Shown: piece by piece, positions 15,708-21,795 of the stretch | How the letters are laid out: the number at the start of each line of letters is the position of its first letter | How positions within the stretch are numbered: position 1 is the first letter of the stretch | From: a virus | Virus record (IMG/VR): IMGVR_UViG_3300021956_000856 | Coordinates: 1 to 21,795 of that record | Strand: one strand, 5' to 3' | Length of the DNA: 21,795 nucleotides | Made by a program: the position numbers and the translations under genes | The notes under the pieces: generated by a model | Seen by the model: only the letters and a program-made list of their open reading frames with translations | The model's database searches: none | Told to the model about the DNA's origin: nothing

Positions 15708-17441
15708 TTATACTAGTACCCACCGATTATTTGCACCGGTCCACATCACGTTTACCGATGTCCACGCTAATTGAACGTATACATTTGATTGTCCGTCAAT
15801 GAGGTCCGGGCCCGTCGTTTGAATGATGATATTGTATGCCTGATTTGTTCCTGCTTTTCCAGACTCGTCCTTTACCGTATACATCTTCCCTCGTGTGAGC
15901 GTTGCGCCTTGAGGCAAAGTCACGACGCCCCCGTTTGACATGCCTATGTACGAATCGGCGCTCGTTGCCGTGTATGACGTGGATTGAGCCGTCACGACCT
16001 GGGACACGGTGACTGATGCTGTTGCCATCGGAGACGGCATGTATGAACTCAAGGGGGTCACGGAAACAAAGGTACTGGTTGACTGTAAAGTGACGCTTGT
16101 CGACGTATCAACCGTAAGGTCCAAGTAATAGTACTTGGTGGTATCTGTCACGTTCAGGGGTAATACGAGTGTTGGACTCGGATCTGACGTGTACGTCGGT
16201 GAATACTTGTACACGTACGTACCTATTGTGGAGGGGAGTGAAGAGTCACTTGCAGAGCTCCCAATCCCAATTTGCATGACAATTCGAGGACTTGCAGCAT
16301 TGTAACAGACGGTCACGTTATACACGCCAGCTTGGAAAAACTGGAGGTTTCCGTTTGGACTGACAGACATGAGTGGACTCGTCCCCGATTGTGACCACCC
16401 CGCCCCAGAAGTCATGGTGATATGGTACGTATTTGAAGGTGCCACCAATGGACTCGGTTGTGCTAACGGACTCGAGTATGTACCCCCCGTTGTTGTCATC
16501 AAAATTCCAGACGCGGAGTTTTGAGCAGTGTTGATATAATTGCCGAACGGGGCAATCTGAATGTACGTGCCGTTCTGAGACCCAGAGACGGACGTCCCAG
16601 ACGTCAGATAGTACGTCCCCGACGTGGTTGTGCTTCGACAAAACACGTCGATATAGTAGTAATTTGCTATGTTCTGGACGTTGATTGGGATGGTGATGGC
16701 GTCGCTCGGGCTTGCGGCTGAAGACACCGTATACACGTAGGTGTATGCGCTCGTGCTTGACGGGAAAGTGGATGACGTGTTTGTTCCGAGCGCCACTTTC
16801 ACAACCGGTGCATCCATCACGAGAACGAGCGTAACCTGGTACAGACCTGTTGAATTGAACTTGAGAAGACCCTGTGCCGTGATCGTGTAACTTGCAACTG
16901 TTTGAATTGCATTTTGTGTGAAACTTTGAAGCGGAACATGGTACGCTTGGAGCGTCGGAAGATCTGTACTCGTAGCAAACGACGTTCCCGTTGCTAAGTT
17001 TGTCCCGAGGGTCAAAAGCGTCCCTTGATTTGTACCGGCCCATGTACCCGTTATTGCACCGGTCACAATCACGTTTGTGGTTGTTATGGCGTTTGCCGAA
17101 TACAGGTTTGACACGGACAAAAACGCTGGGATATCTGCATTGACTAAACTTCGGAACAGGGGTGCACCCGACCCACCCGATGCGGGTCCTCCAAACACGA
17201 CGTTTTGAACCGCTATTGCGCTTCCCGTCCCCCCTGATGCAACCCCAAGAGGTGTTGAAAGCGCGAGAGTCGAGGCGTTCATGGTCGTGGCGTTCATCGT
17301 GGGTGCAATGACGCTTGGCGCTGAAAGTGCATTTGAAGCATACACATTCCCCACAACCTGGAGGTTCGATGTGGGGGATGTTGTGCCAACACCCAAGTTC
17401 CCCAATCCAGCCAACGTCCTGAAATACGGAGTCGTTGACAT
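15708..17441 (-). CDS. Fibre protein with two C1q/TNF-like repeats and phage-type C-terminal domain (577 aa)
   Basis: A short stalk starts MSTTPYFRTLAGLGNLGVGTTSP, the only LGVGTT form here. It is followed by a Gly/Ala/Ser-rich region with PLGVASGGTGSA, a phrase frequent in phage fibres. Two homologous beta-domains follow, at about residues 185-305 and 330-480, each with GLYQVTLVL or GVYNVTVCY, a STSAYTYVYT or IGTYVYKYS strand, then an ITIPINV or LVLPLNV strand and a YYYIDV or YYYLDL strand. The layout is that of C1q/TNF-type jelly rolls. The last 90 residues (YTATSADSYIGMSNGGVVTL, then YTVKDESGKAGTN, then LIDGQSNVYV) match a domain I recall from phage tail proteins. The ATG abuts TAGTAG. The stop is 2 nt before the next ATG. 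A trimeric receptor-binding fibre is inferred. Confidence 0.86.
   Translation of the reverse strand: MSTTPYFRTLAGLGNLGVGTTSPTSNLQVVGNVYASNALSAPSVIAPTMNATTMNASTLALSTPLGVASGGTGSAIAVQNVVFGGPASGGSGAPLFRSLVNADIPAFLSVSNLYSANAITTTNVIVTGAITGTWAGTNQGTLLTLGTNLATGTSFATSTDLPTLQAYHVPLQSFTQNAIQTVASYTITAQGLLKFNSTGLYQVTLVLVMDAPVVKVALGTNTSSTFPSSTSAYTYVYTVSSAASPSDAITIPINVQNIANYYYIDVFCRSTTTSGTYYLTSGTSVSGSQNGTYIQIAPFGNYINTAQNSASGILMTTTGGTYSSPLAQPSPLVAPSNTYHITMTSGAGWSQSGTSPLMSVSPNGNLQFFQAGVYNVTVCYNAASPRIVMQIGIGSSASDSSLPSTIGTYVYKYSPTYTSDPSPTLVLPLNVTDTTKYYYLDLTVDTSTSVTLQSTSTFVSVTPLSSYMPSPMATASVTVSQVVTAQSTSYTATSADSYIGMSNGGVVTLPQGATLTRGKMYTVKDESGKAGTNQAYNIIIQTTGPDLIDGQSNVYVQLAWTSVNVMWTGANNRWVLV
15711..15718 (-). promoter_or_regulatory. 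TACTAGTA start-proximal box
   Basis: Palindrome lying 5 nt before the ATG at 15705. It falls across the final codons and stop region of the upstream fibre gene, so any signal is embedded in coding sequence. Confidence 0.45.
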
Positions 17442-17447
17442 CTACTA
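17442..17447 (-). promoter_or_regulatory. TAGTAG box abutting start codon
   Basis: TAGTAG immediately before the ATG at 17441, identical to the site at 11012-11017. Confidence 0.45.
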
Positions 17448-17467
17448 AGGAACGAGCTTTTTTGTTT

Positions 17468-17854
17468 TCAAATTGTGGGCGGAACTGGCCACGTGACGTT
17501 TGTAGGATCTGGCGTGTTTGTCGGAAGGTCACGGAGCGCTTGGCGGTATGCAGCCCAAGCATCTTTATTGTTTTGCGGTGCATCGTCGAGCCGAGTCCAG
17601 TCACAGTCGGCGAGTCTGCGATTTCGTTCAATCCTAAAATACATCCACGCATCGTCTATGTACTTTTGTTTCTTGACAGAGTCCTCGACGATTTGGGATC
17701 CGTCCCATGTGATGTACAAACGATTCAGTGTTTCTGGAATTTCTATATTTTGACAATGCTCGAACCCTTCAATGTTCCGTGGAAGATCTCCGGTCGGACC
17801 ATCCCCTGGATAAATCTGGTCAATTGTATCGGATACGTACGCAAACCACTTCAT
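17468..17854 (-). CDS. Phage tail assembly chaperone-like protein (128 aa)
   Basis: The C-terminal module has RIERNRRLADCDWTRLDDAP, then AWAAYRQALRDLPTNTPD and NVTWPVPPTI. The N-terminal 75 residues (MKWFAYVSDTIDQIYPGDGP, later NRLYITWDGSQIVEDSVKKQ) form a different head from the other copies. Bases 17484-17557 match 19351-19424 of the next chaperone-like gene at 64 of 74 positions, so these two tails share a fairly recent ancestor. The gene starts 9 nt after the stop of the fibre at 17864 and ends 26 nt before the start of the fibre at 15708. By analogy with phage tail-assembly chaperones it may help fold or attach a neighbouring fibre. Confidence 0.88.
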   Translation of the reverse strand: MKWFAYVSDTIDQIYPGDGPTGDLPRNIEGFEHCQNIEIPETLNRLYITWDGSQIVEDSVKKQKYIDDAWMYFRIERNRRLADCDWTRLDDAPQNNKDAWAAYRQALRDLPTNTPDPTNVTWPVPPTI

Positions 17855-17863
17855 TATTACTTA

Positions 17864-19237
17864 TCAGCCAATTTTGTTTATGAAATATACCGTATGAATG
17901 AGAGCCCAGTACAGGGTAATTGCACCGCCTTCTGTATAACAATTAAACGTATCATTTGCATTGAAATATCGAACGATTTTGAAATTTCTTTGATTATTTC
18001 CAGCGTAATTCGTTGGGTCGAATTCCATGTATTGATTAGAAGAACCAGAAACACTCGAAGCTATAGACATGACCGACCATCGACCTGATGTCGTCCCGTT
18101 AATAAACATGCAAATCGTTATAGAATACACACCTTTTTGAGGGAACGTGAAAACACCTGTAGCACCGTTCCATTGACCCGCTGAAGCGCCACCTCCAGTA
18201 AAGACAGAACTTCCATAGAATGATGCATTGACGGCCGACGACCCCCACACTTGCCCCGCAGTATACGTTGCGTTTCCTCCAGACCCTGTTATGATCCACC
18301 ACGGGTTTGCAAACGTTGCTATCCCGTTTACCTCAAGTGTAACGCCTGGGTTTGTAACACCAATACCCACACCTGTACTGGTGATATTTACCGAACTTCC
18401 TGAAACTCCATACATGCTCAATTGCATGACATTCGTCGAGTTTGTACCGTAATTTAACCATGTGATTACACCGCATTGATTTATCGTTTGTGTAGAACCT
18501 ACGAGGACGTTTAAACTTTGTCCACCCGATGCTAAACTTGGTGCAAAAAATGAAGCAATGTTCGTACCTGTCGTTCCTGTGGTATTCACGTGAAGGAGAT
18601 ATCCAGGACTCGTCGTCCCAATCCCTACACGTCCCGCACTGGTCATGACGAAGTTTCCACCTGCTGAATTTGAAAACTGGACGACGTTTCCGGTCGTCGA
18701 AGACCCTATGACGGTCAGAACATTTGCAGCCGCCGCGGGTGTTGCGCTCAAAGTTCCAGATGCTATGTTTGTTAAATTACGAGACGCGTCGATAACCGTT
18801 GTACCCGCTACTTGGTACGTAGCGGTTCCCGAGGCATTAAAAGCCGACGAAGCAGTCAAGGTTGTTCCAGAGACCGTCCCGACTGTGATGTTTGGTGTTC
18901 CCGAAAGACCACCGGATGTCCCACCGACGTTCAAAGAAGCCGCCGTACCCGTGAGACCGGTCCCTGGTCCCGAGAACTGCGTGGATGCCGCGACAGTTGC
19001 GGCGTTCATCGTTCCGGTATACACATCAAGAGCCGTTGCTGGGTTCGTCGTCCCGATCCCCACATTACTCGTCGAACTCACGAAAAGCCCCACGCTTCCT
19101 GAAGCATTGCTAAACGCGATGACATTCCCCGTGCCCAGTTGCTGTACCGTGAGTGCAGTCCCACTCGCCGTGTTTCCAAGCACGGTACAGTTACTGGAAT
19201 TAATGAGCGTGTTGACACTCGGCGCACCGAGAGACAT
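17864..19237 (-). CDS. GIGTTNP-repeat fibre protein with C1q-like tip (457 aa)
   Basis: The N-terminus MSLGAPSVNTLINSSNCTVL, with GTALTVQQLGTGNVIAFSN, parallels the fibre at 6459. Three motifs follow: VGIGTTNPATALDV, VGIGTTSPGYLLHV and VGIGVTNPGVTLEV. Between the first two lies a repetitive GTxxxAS and TGT-rich stalk. The last 130 residues (WGSSAVNASFYGSSVFTGGG, then GVFTFPQKGVYSITICMFIN, then FNANDTFNCY, ending HTVYFINKIG) look like a C1q-like jelly roll, a trimeric binding head. There is no S74 domain. The start ATG is preceded by TAATAG and a 100-bp gap with three hairpins. Fibre function is inferred from architecture. Confidence 0.87.
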   Translation of the reverse strand: MSLGAPSVNTLINSSNCTVLGNTASGTALTVQQLGTGNVIAFSNASGSVGLFVSSTSNVGIGTTNPATALDVYTGTMNAATVAASTQFSGPGTGLTGTAASLNVGGTSGGLSGTPNITVGTVSGTTLTASSAFNASGTATYQVAGTTVIDASRNLTNIASGTLSATPAAAANVLTVIGSSTTGNVVQFSNSAGGNFVMTSAGRVGIGTTSPGYLLHVNTTGTTGTNIASFFAPSLASGGQSLNVLVGSTQTINQCGVITWLNYGTNSTNVMQLSMYGVSGSSVNITSTGVGIGVTNPGVTLEVNGIATFANPWWIITGSGGNATYTAGQVWGSSAVNASFYGSSVFTGGGASAGQWNGATGVFTFPQKGVYSITICMFINGTTSGRWSVMSIASSVSGSSNQYMEFDPTNYAGNNQRNFKIVRYFNANDTFNCYTEGGAITLYWALIHTVYFINKIG

Positions 19238-19243
19238 CTATTA
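19238..19243 (-). promoter_or_regulatory. TAATAG box abutting start codon
   Basis: TAATAG directly before the ATG at 19237, a one-base variant of the TAGTAG boxes. Confidence 0.4.
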
Positions 19244-19249
19244 GGAGTG

Positions 19250-19315
19250 GAGACTTTTAGTCTCTGACGGAGGAGCGAAAGGAGGAGCTCCGCTCCGACC
19301 GCGACTGAAGGTCGC
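19250..19315. other. Three consecutive hairpins in a 100-bp intergenic gap
   Basis: On the plus strand: GAGACT-TTT-AGTCTC (19250-19264, 6-bp stem), GGAGC-TCC-GCTCC (19284-19296, 5-bp stem, with an alternative GGAGCG/CGCTCC pairing from 19272), and GCGAC-TGAAG-GTCGC (19301-19315, 5-bp stem). They fill the gap between the stop at 19338 and the start at 19237, the longest gap in the minus-strand block after 6007-6124. Candidate transcript-end or processing region; could also act as a recombination point. Confidence 0.6.
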
Positions 19316-19337
19316 TCGTGACGGGGTGGAGAGGTTT

Positions 19338-19577
19338 TTAGGAGGGTGGCACTGGCCATGTGACGTTTGTCGGGTCTGGCGTATTTGCCGGAAGGTCACG
19401 GAGTTGTTGACGGTATGCGGCCCATTTTATTTTATCTTCCGTCGAAAGAGGAGAGTCATTAAATTGAGTCCAGTCGGATTCAGACAAAAGTGTCACGCGC
19501 TGTCGACGGAGATTCATCCACGCAGCACCAATAGCAACTTGTCGACGATCTTCCTCAGTTGGTGTGGGTTCGTTCAT
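19338..19577 (-). CDS. Short phage tail assembly chaperone-like protein (79 aa)
   Basis: 79 residues, almost only the conserved module: RRQRVTLLSESDWTQFNDSP, then WAAYRQQLRDLPANTPDP, ending NVTWPVPPS. The short head (MNEPTPTEEDRRQVAIGAAW) replaces the 70-90-residue N-terminal domains of the other copies. This is the best match to the Phage_tail_APC pattern in the window. The start lacks the TAGTA-type box and lies in an inverted repeat (19569-19592). It follows the fibre at 19597 by 19 nt and is separated from the next fibre by the hairpin-rich gap. It may be a minimal active version or a head-deleted copy. Confidence 0.87.
   Translation of the reverse strand: MNEPTPTEEDRRQVAIGAAWMNLRRQRVTLLSESDWTQFNDSPLSTEDKIKWAAYRQQLRDLPANTPDPTNVTWPVPPS
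19351..19424. repeat. Direct repeat shared with 17484-17557
   Basis: Codes the conserved end of the chaperone-like proteins. 64 of 74 bases match between the two places, counted by eye. Evidence of duplication or gene conversion. Confidence 0.7.
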
Positions 19578-19592
19578 ACATGATAGAACGAA
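19569..19592. repeat. Inverted repeat spanning a start codon
   Basis: TTCGTTC, 10-nt loop, GAACGAA: a perfect 7-bp stem. The ATG of the 79-residue gene (19577-19575) straddles the edge of the stem and loop, and the stop of the upstream fibre (19597) is just outside. Confidence 0.5.
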
Positions 19593-19596
19593 TTTA

Positions 19597-21201
19597 TTAC
19601 GAACATAAAAGCGCTACACGTAAATAGTACCCCGAATTATTATAACCAACTGGGAGTGAATTCGCAGATCCAAACCCAACAACATATTGACTTGAAACAG
19701 ATGCTCGTAAATAGTTCGCCGTTCCTGCAATATGTATTACAATTGGGTTATTTCCACTACCGACGACCACTGTCCAGCCATCAATGATATTTGTATCTGA
19801 GAATCCGCCATACTCGAGTATGACATAGTACACACCTACCGTGGGGAATGTGTAGTAATAATAATTGTATGCGTTTACACCAGAGGCTACTAGACCTTTA
19901 ACAGTGAGAGGTGCTGAAGGACTTGCATTGCCGATACCGACATAACCTGTTCCGGCTTTGACTCGCATTCTCTCATATCTCGTCGCGTCTGTGTTTCCAT
20001 TGGCGACGACACCCGTCTGAATAACCACATCACCAGCAACATATGGATACGCCGCGGCGGCACCGCCTCCACAATACGCTACTCCTCCCTGAAGATATAA
20101 ACTACCTCCATATGCATTCACTGGCCCTGTGCCGTTATTTGAACTATCATTACAATCTCCACCCGACAGAACAAGGTCTCCTGCATAATGTGTTGGCCGA
20201 CTCGTAAAGTTCCATAATGCCGTTGGAGAATTGGCACCCGCAAATATTGTAAAATTTGGTGCATAATATGTAGTTCCTGCGTTATTTACGGGAGTCCACG
20301 CCGCTCCTTGGAGGATACATCCCTGTTGTCGCGTCGTATTCTCGTTTTGGTACGCTCCAAATAACGAATATACGTCACCTACATGGAGTCGTGCACCCGG
20401 ATTTGTTATACCGATACCGACATTACCGCCATACCCCGCTAAAGCAATGGGAAGTTTACCAGTATTTGTAGAGTTGAAAGCTTCCAGTGAACAGAATTCT
20501 CCATTACTCATACTAAGAGCTAAATGTGAACTAGTCGTTGCATTTGAACAGAATAGGGCTCCTCCATATACGTCTAATTTATTTGAAGGATTATTCGTTC
20601 CGATGCCGACGCTACCTCCTACAATACGCATGTACTCACTTGAACCGCTTCCGAATGCTACGCCATCTGTAGAAGGGCCTGGGTTAAAATCTATGTAGCC
20701 TTTCTGTGTGATATCAACGGTGTGTTGAATACGCTGTGCAATTCCTGCCCAACTAGTTCCAGCAGTATGCCTGTACCCATAAAAGTTTAGGTATATGCCG
20801 TTTCCACCTGTCGTTTGATACGTTTGCATCTGAGGTTGGATCGCACCTACACCCGTTCCAATACCCTGATTGGCCCCTGTAGTAAATGCATATACGGTGT
20901 TTGATGCCGTCATAACGTTCAAAGGCGTCGTTGTTCCAGATGCGTATACTTGAAGAGTTGTTCCGGGACTCGTCGTCCCTATCCCCACCTGTCCCAGTGA
21001 ATTCATTATAAAAACATTCGACCCACCCGCGGCGTTGGAAAAGACGGCAACGTTCGAGCCCTGGACGATCGACGCCGGAAGTCCGTATGCAACGAGGACG
21101 TTACTCGTTGCAAGTGCGTTCGAGCCTGCAAGTTGACCGTACAGGGTAGATGCATAGACGCTGCCCTGGACTGTCACGTTCGCTTGAACGATTGATGACA
21201 T
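19597..21201 (-). CDS. GIGTTNP-repeat tail-fibre-like protein (534 aa)
   Basis: The head MSSIVQANVTVQGSVYASTL is followed by VQGSNVAVFSNAAGGSNVF, nearly identical to a segment of the S74 fibre at 5164. Four motifs: VGIGTTSPGTTLQV, VGIGTNNPSNKLDV, VGIGITNPGARLHV and VGIGNASPSAPLTV, two of them preceded by EYMRI or YERMRV segments. A Gly-rich block (GDLVLSGGDCNDSSNNG, then YGGSLYLQGGVAYCGGG) lies at about residues 340-400. The last 90 residues (YYYYTFPTVGVYYVILEYGG, ending YYLRVALLCS) form a terminal beta-domain. There is no S74 domain. The start is preceded by TACTAGTA. Its position between two chaperone-like genes fits a fibre plus chaperone pair. Confidence 0.86.
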   Translation of the reverse strand: MSSIVQANVTVQGSVYASTLYGQLAGSNALATSNVLVAYGLPASIVQGSNVAVFSNAAGGSNVFIMNSLGQVGIGTTSPGTTLQVYASGTTTPLNVMTASNTVYAFTTGANQGIGTGVGAIQPQMQTYQTTGGNGIYLNFYGYRHTAGTSWAGIAQRIQHTVDITQKGYIDFNPGPSTDGVAFGSGSSEYMRIVGGSVGIGTNNPSNKLDVYGGALFCSNATTSSHLALSMSNGEFCSLEAFNSTNTGKLPIALAGYGGNVGIGITNPGARLHVGDVYSLFGAYQNENTTRQQGCILQGAAWTPVNNAGTTYYAPNFTIFAGANSPTALWNFTSRPTHYAGDLVLSGGDCNDSSNNGTGPVNAYGGSLYLQGGVAYCGGGAAAAYPYVAGDVVIQTGVVANGNTDATRYERMRVKAGTGYVGIGNASPSAPLTVKGLVASGVNAYNYYYYTFPTVGVYYVILEYGGFSDTNIIDGWTVVVGSGNNPIVIHIAGTANYLRASVSSQYVVGFGSANSLPVGYNNSGYYLRVALLCS

Positions 21202-21204
21202 GTC

Positions 21205-21212
21205 TACTAGTA
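21205..21212 (-). promoter_or_regulatory. TACTAGTA start-proximal box
   Basis: Palindrome 3 nt before the ATG at 21201, overlapping a TAGTAG on the same strand. Third copy of this octamer, again at a gene start. Confidence 0.5.
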
Positions 21213-21228
21213 TTGAAAGAGAAACGAT

Positions 21229-21630
21229 TTACTGAGGTGGCGGGGGCCACTCGGGAGACGCGGGATCCTGCGTCTCTCCAGGCAAATCCCTGAGTTTTTG
21301 CCGATACTCGACCCACACCTCTTTGTCTACGCGTGCGTCGGGCAGTTGCGTCCAATCACTGGCGGCGAGTCTGCGGTTGCGTTCGGTGCGGAGTTGAGAC
21401 CAAAGCATAGCTTTGTGATCCTCGAGTTTAGTAGAATCGGCTTGGAGGGTCACGGTCCCGTCATCTGCGCGGACGGCCATGAGACACCGAGGGTCAAGAC
21501 CTTCGGGAACTTCGAGATGGACCGTGACCTGTGATGACCCCCATTCGCCTCCAAAAGCACTTTGGTTCACGGGAGTTGGGTACGTATAGGGGATCGCCAA
21601 AGTTTCGAGGACGACTATGGCGACGCTCAT
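21229..21630 (-). CDS. Phage tail assembly chaperone-like protein (133 aa)
   Basis: The C-terminal module has LRTERNRRLAASDWTQLPD, then WVEYRQKLRDLPGETQDP and PEWPPPPQ, a close match to the Phage_tail_APC pattern. The head of about 85 residues (MSVAIVVLETLAIPYTYPTP, then SSQVTVHLEVPEGLDPR, then RADDGTVTLQADSTKLEDHK) differs from the other copies and looks like a small beta-domain. The ATG is preceded by TAGTAATA. The fibre at 19597 begins 27 nt after its stop. A chaperone role for that fibre is inferred from phage gene order. Confidence 0.88.
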   Translation of the reverse strand: MSVAIVVLETLAIPYTYPTPVNQSAFGGEWGSSQVTVHLEVPEGLDPRCLMAVRADDGTVTLQADSTKLEDHKAMLWSQLRTERNRRLAASDWTQLPDARVDKEVWVEYRQKLRDLPGETQDPASPEWPPPPQ

Positions 21631-21658
21631 TATTACTAAACATTACGAAGAAAAAGGC

Positions 21659-21795
21659 TTAGAGCTCGGCACTCAAGGTGATGCCCAGATTTGTAGCACC
21701 CCAGCCCATATCAACCCACTGAACAGACCCTCCAGTGGCTGTAATGGGTGGTAAATTCGGTGAAATCATGTTTCCGGCCGTCTGGGAAGTCCCTG
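21659..21795 (-). CDS. C-terminal fragment of an unidentified protein (cut by window edge)
   Basis: The minus-strand frame is open from the right edge to a TAA at 21659-21661, giving the last 44 residues, including ISPNLPPITATGGSVQWVDM and ending GWGATNLGITLSAEL. The strand, Gly/Thr/Ser richness and 28-bp spacing to the chaperone-like gene at 21630 fit another structural or fibre gene. It is too short for a family call. Confidence 0.6.
   Translation of the reverse strand, partial: GTSQTAGNMISPNLPPITATGGSVQWVDMGWGATNLGITLSAEL

Noticed and set aside
15721-15723. GTG start giving six extra residues to the structural protein
   Set aside because: It would overlap the upstream gene. The ATG at 15705 has the 2-nt spacing and TACTAGTA placement seen at other genes.
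16318-17652. 444-codon minus-strand open frame over the fibre and chaperone-like genes
   Set aside because: Its product is Arg/Cys/His-rich with no domain. It runs in another frame of two genes with clear family motifs, and it lacks the start-proximal box.
17435-18088. 217-codon plus-strand open frame
   Set aside because: It is antisense to a chaperone-like gene and a fibre end, has no recognisable domain, and its start lies inside the gene-start gap of another gene.
18645-19244. 199-codon plus-strand open frame, Val/Pro/Thr-rich
   Set aside because: It is the antisense image of the Thr/Gly/Asn-rich fibre at 17864, whose codon pattern leaves the opposite frame open.

Overview
The window reads as a structural-gene block from a large double-stranded DNA virus, most likely an algal virus of the phycodnavirus/prasinovirus kind (phylum Nucleocytoviricota). 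This rests on four things: genes packed with 0-120 bp gaps or small overlaps; no Shine-Dalgarno sequences before the starts, which instead carry a recurring TACTAGTA/TAGTAG-type box directly upstream of ATG; a proline/serine-rich linker like those of green-algal cell-wall proteins; and fibre proteins built on the GIGTTNPG motif, which I recall from prasinoviruses and phage tail fibres. No hallmark gene (major capsid protein, DNA polymerase, packaging ATPase) is present, so the assignment is an inference and a tailed phage is not formally excluded.

Layout. Bases 1-4026 (+) hold the 3' part of one very long gene: a BNR/sialidase-type beta-propeller protein into which two six-unit NHL arrays are inserted. 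It converges on a minus-strand series covering almost all the rest. In transcription order (right to left) that series is: a partial gene at the right edge (21659); a tail-assembly-chaperone-like gene (21229-21630); a fibre (19597-21201); a chaperone-like gene (19338-19577); a fibre (17864-19237); a chaperone-like gene (17468-17854); a fibre with two C1q/TNF-like repeats (15708-17441); a large phage-like structural protein (13072-15705); a fibre (11415-12995); a chaperone-like gene (11028-11411); a LamG lectin-like adhesin (8006-11011); a fibre (6459-7988); then, after a divergent promoter gap containing a chaperone-gene remnant, a fibre with a self-cleaving S74 chaperone domain (5164-6006), a 92-residue protein (4886-5164) and a fibronectin-III protein (4023-4883). 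One small XkdW-like gene (6125-6472) lies on the plus strand inside this series.

Working together. The set resembles a phage tail-fibre and receptor-binding locus: elongated fibres with variable C-terminal beta-domains, each near a small protein ending in a phage tail-assembly-chaperone (Phage_tail_APC-type) module, plus carbohydrate-binding domains. I infer a role in decorating the virion surface and recognising the host. Shared modules between fibres, near-identical stretches between chaperone-like genes and one remnant copy point to continuing duplication and recombination. I saw no tRNA, rRNA, CRISPR array, transposase or integrase. No gene-free stretch exceeds about 120 bp.
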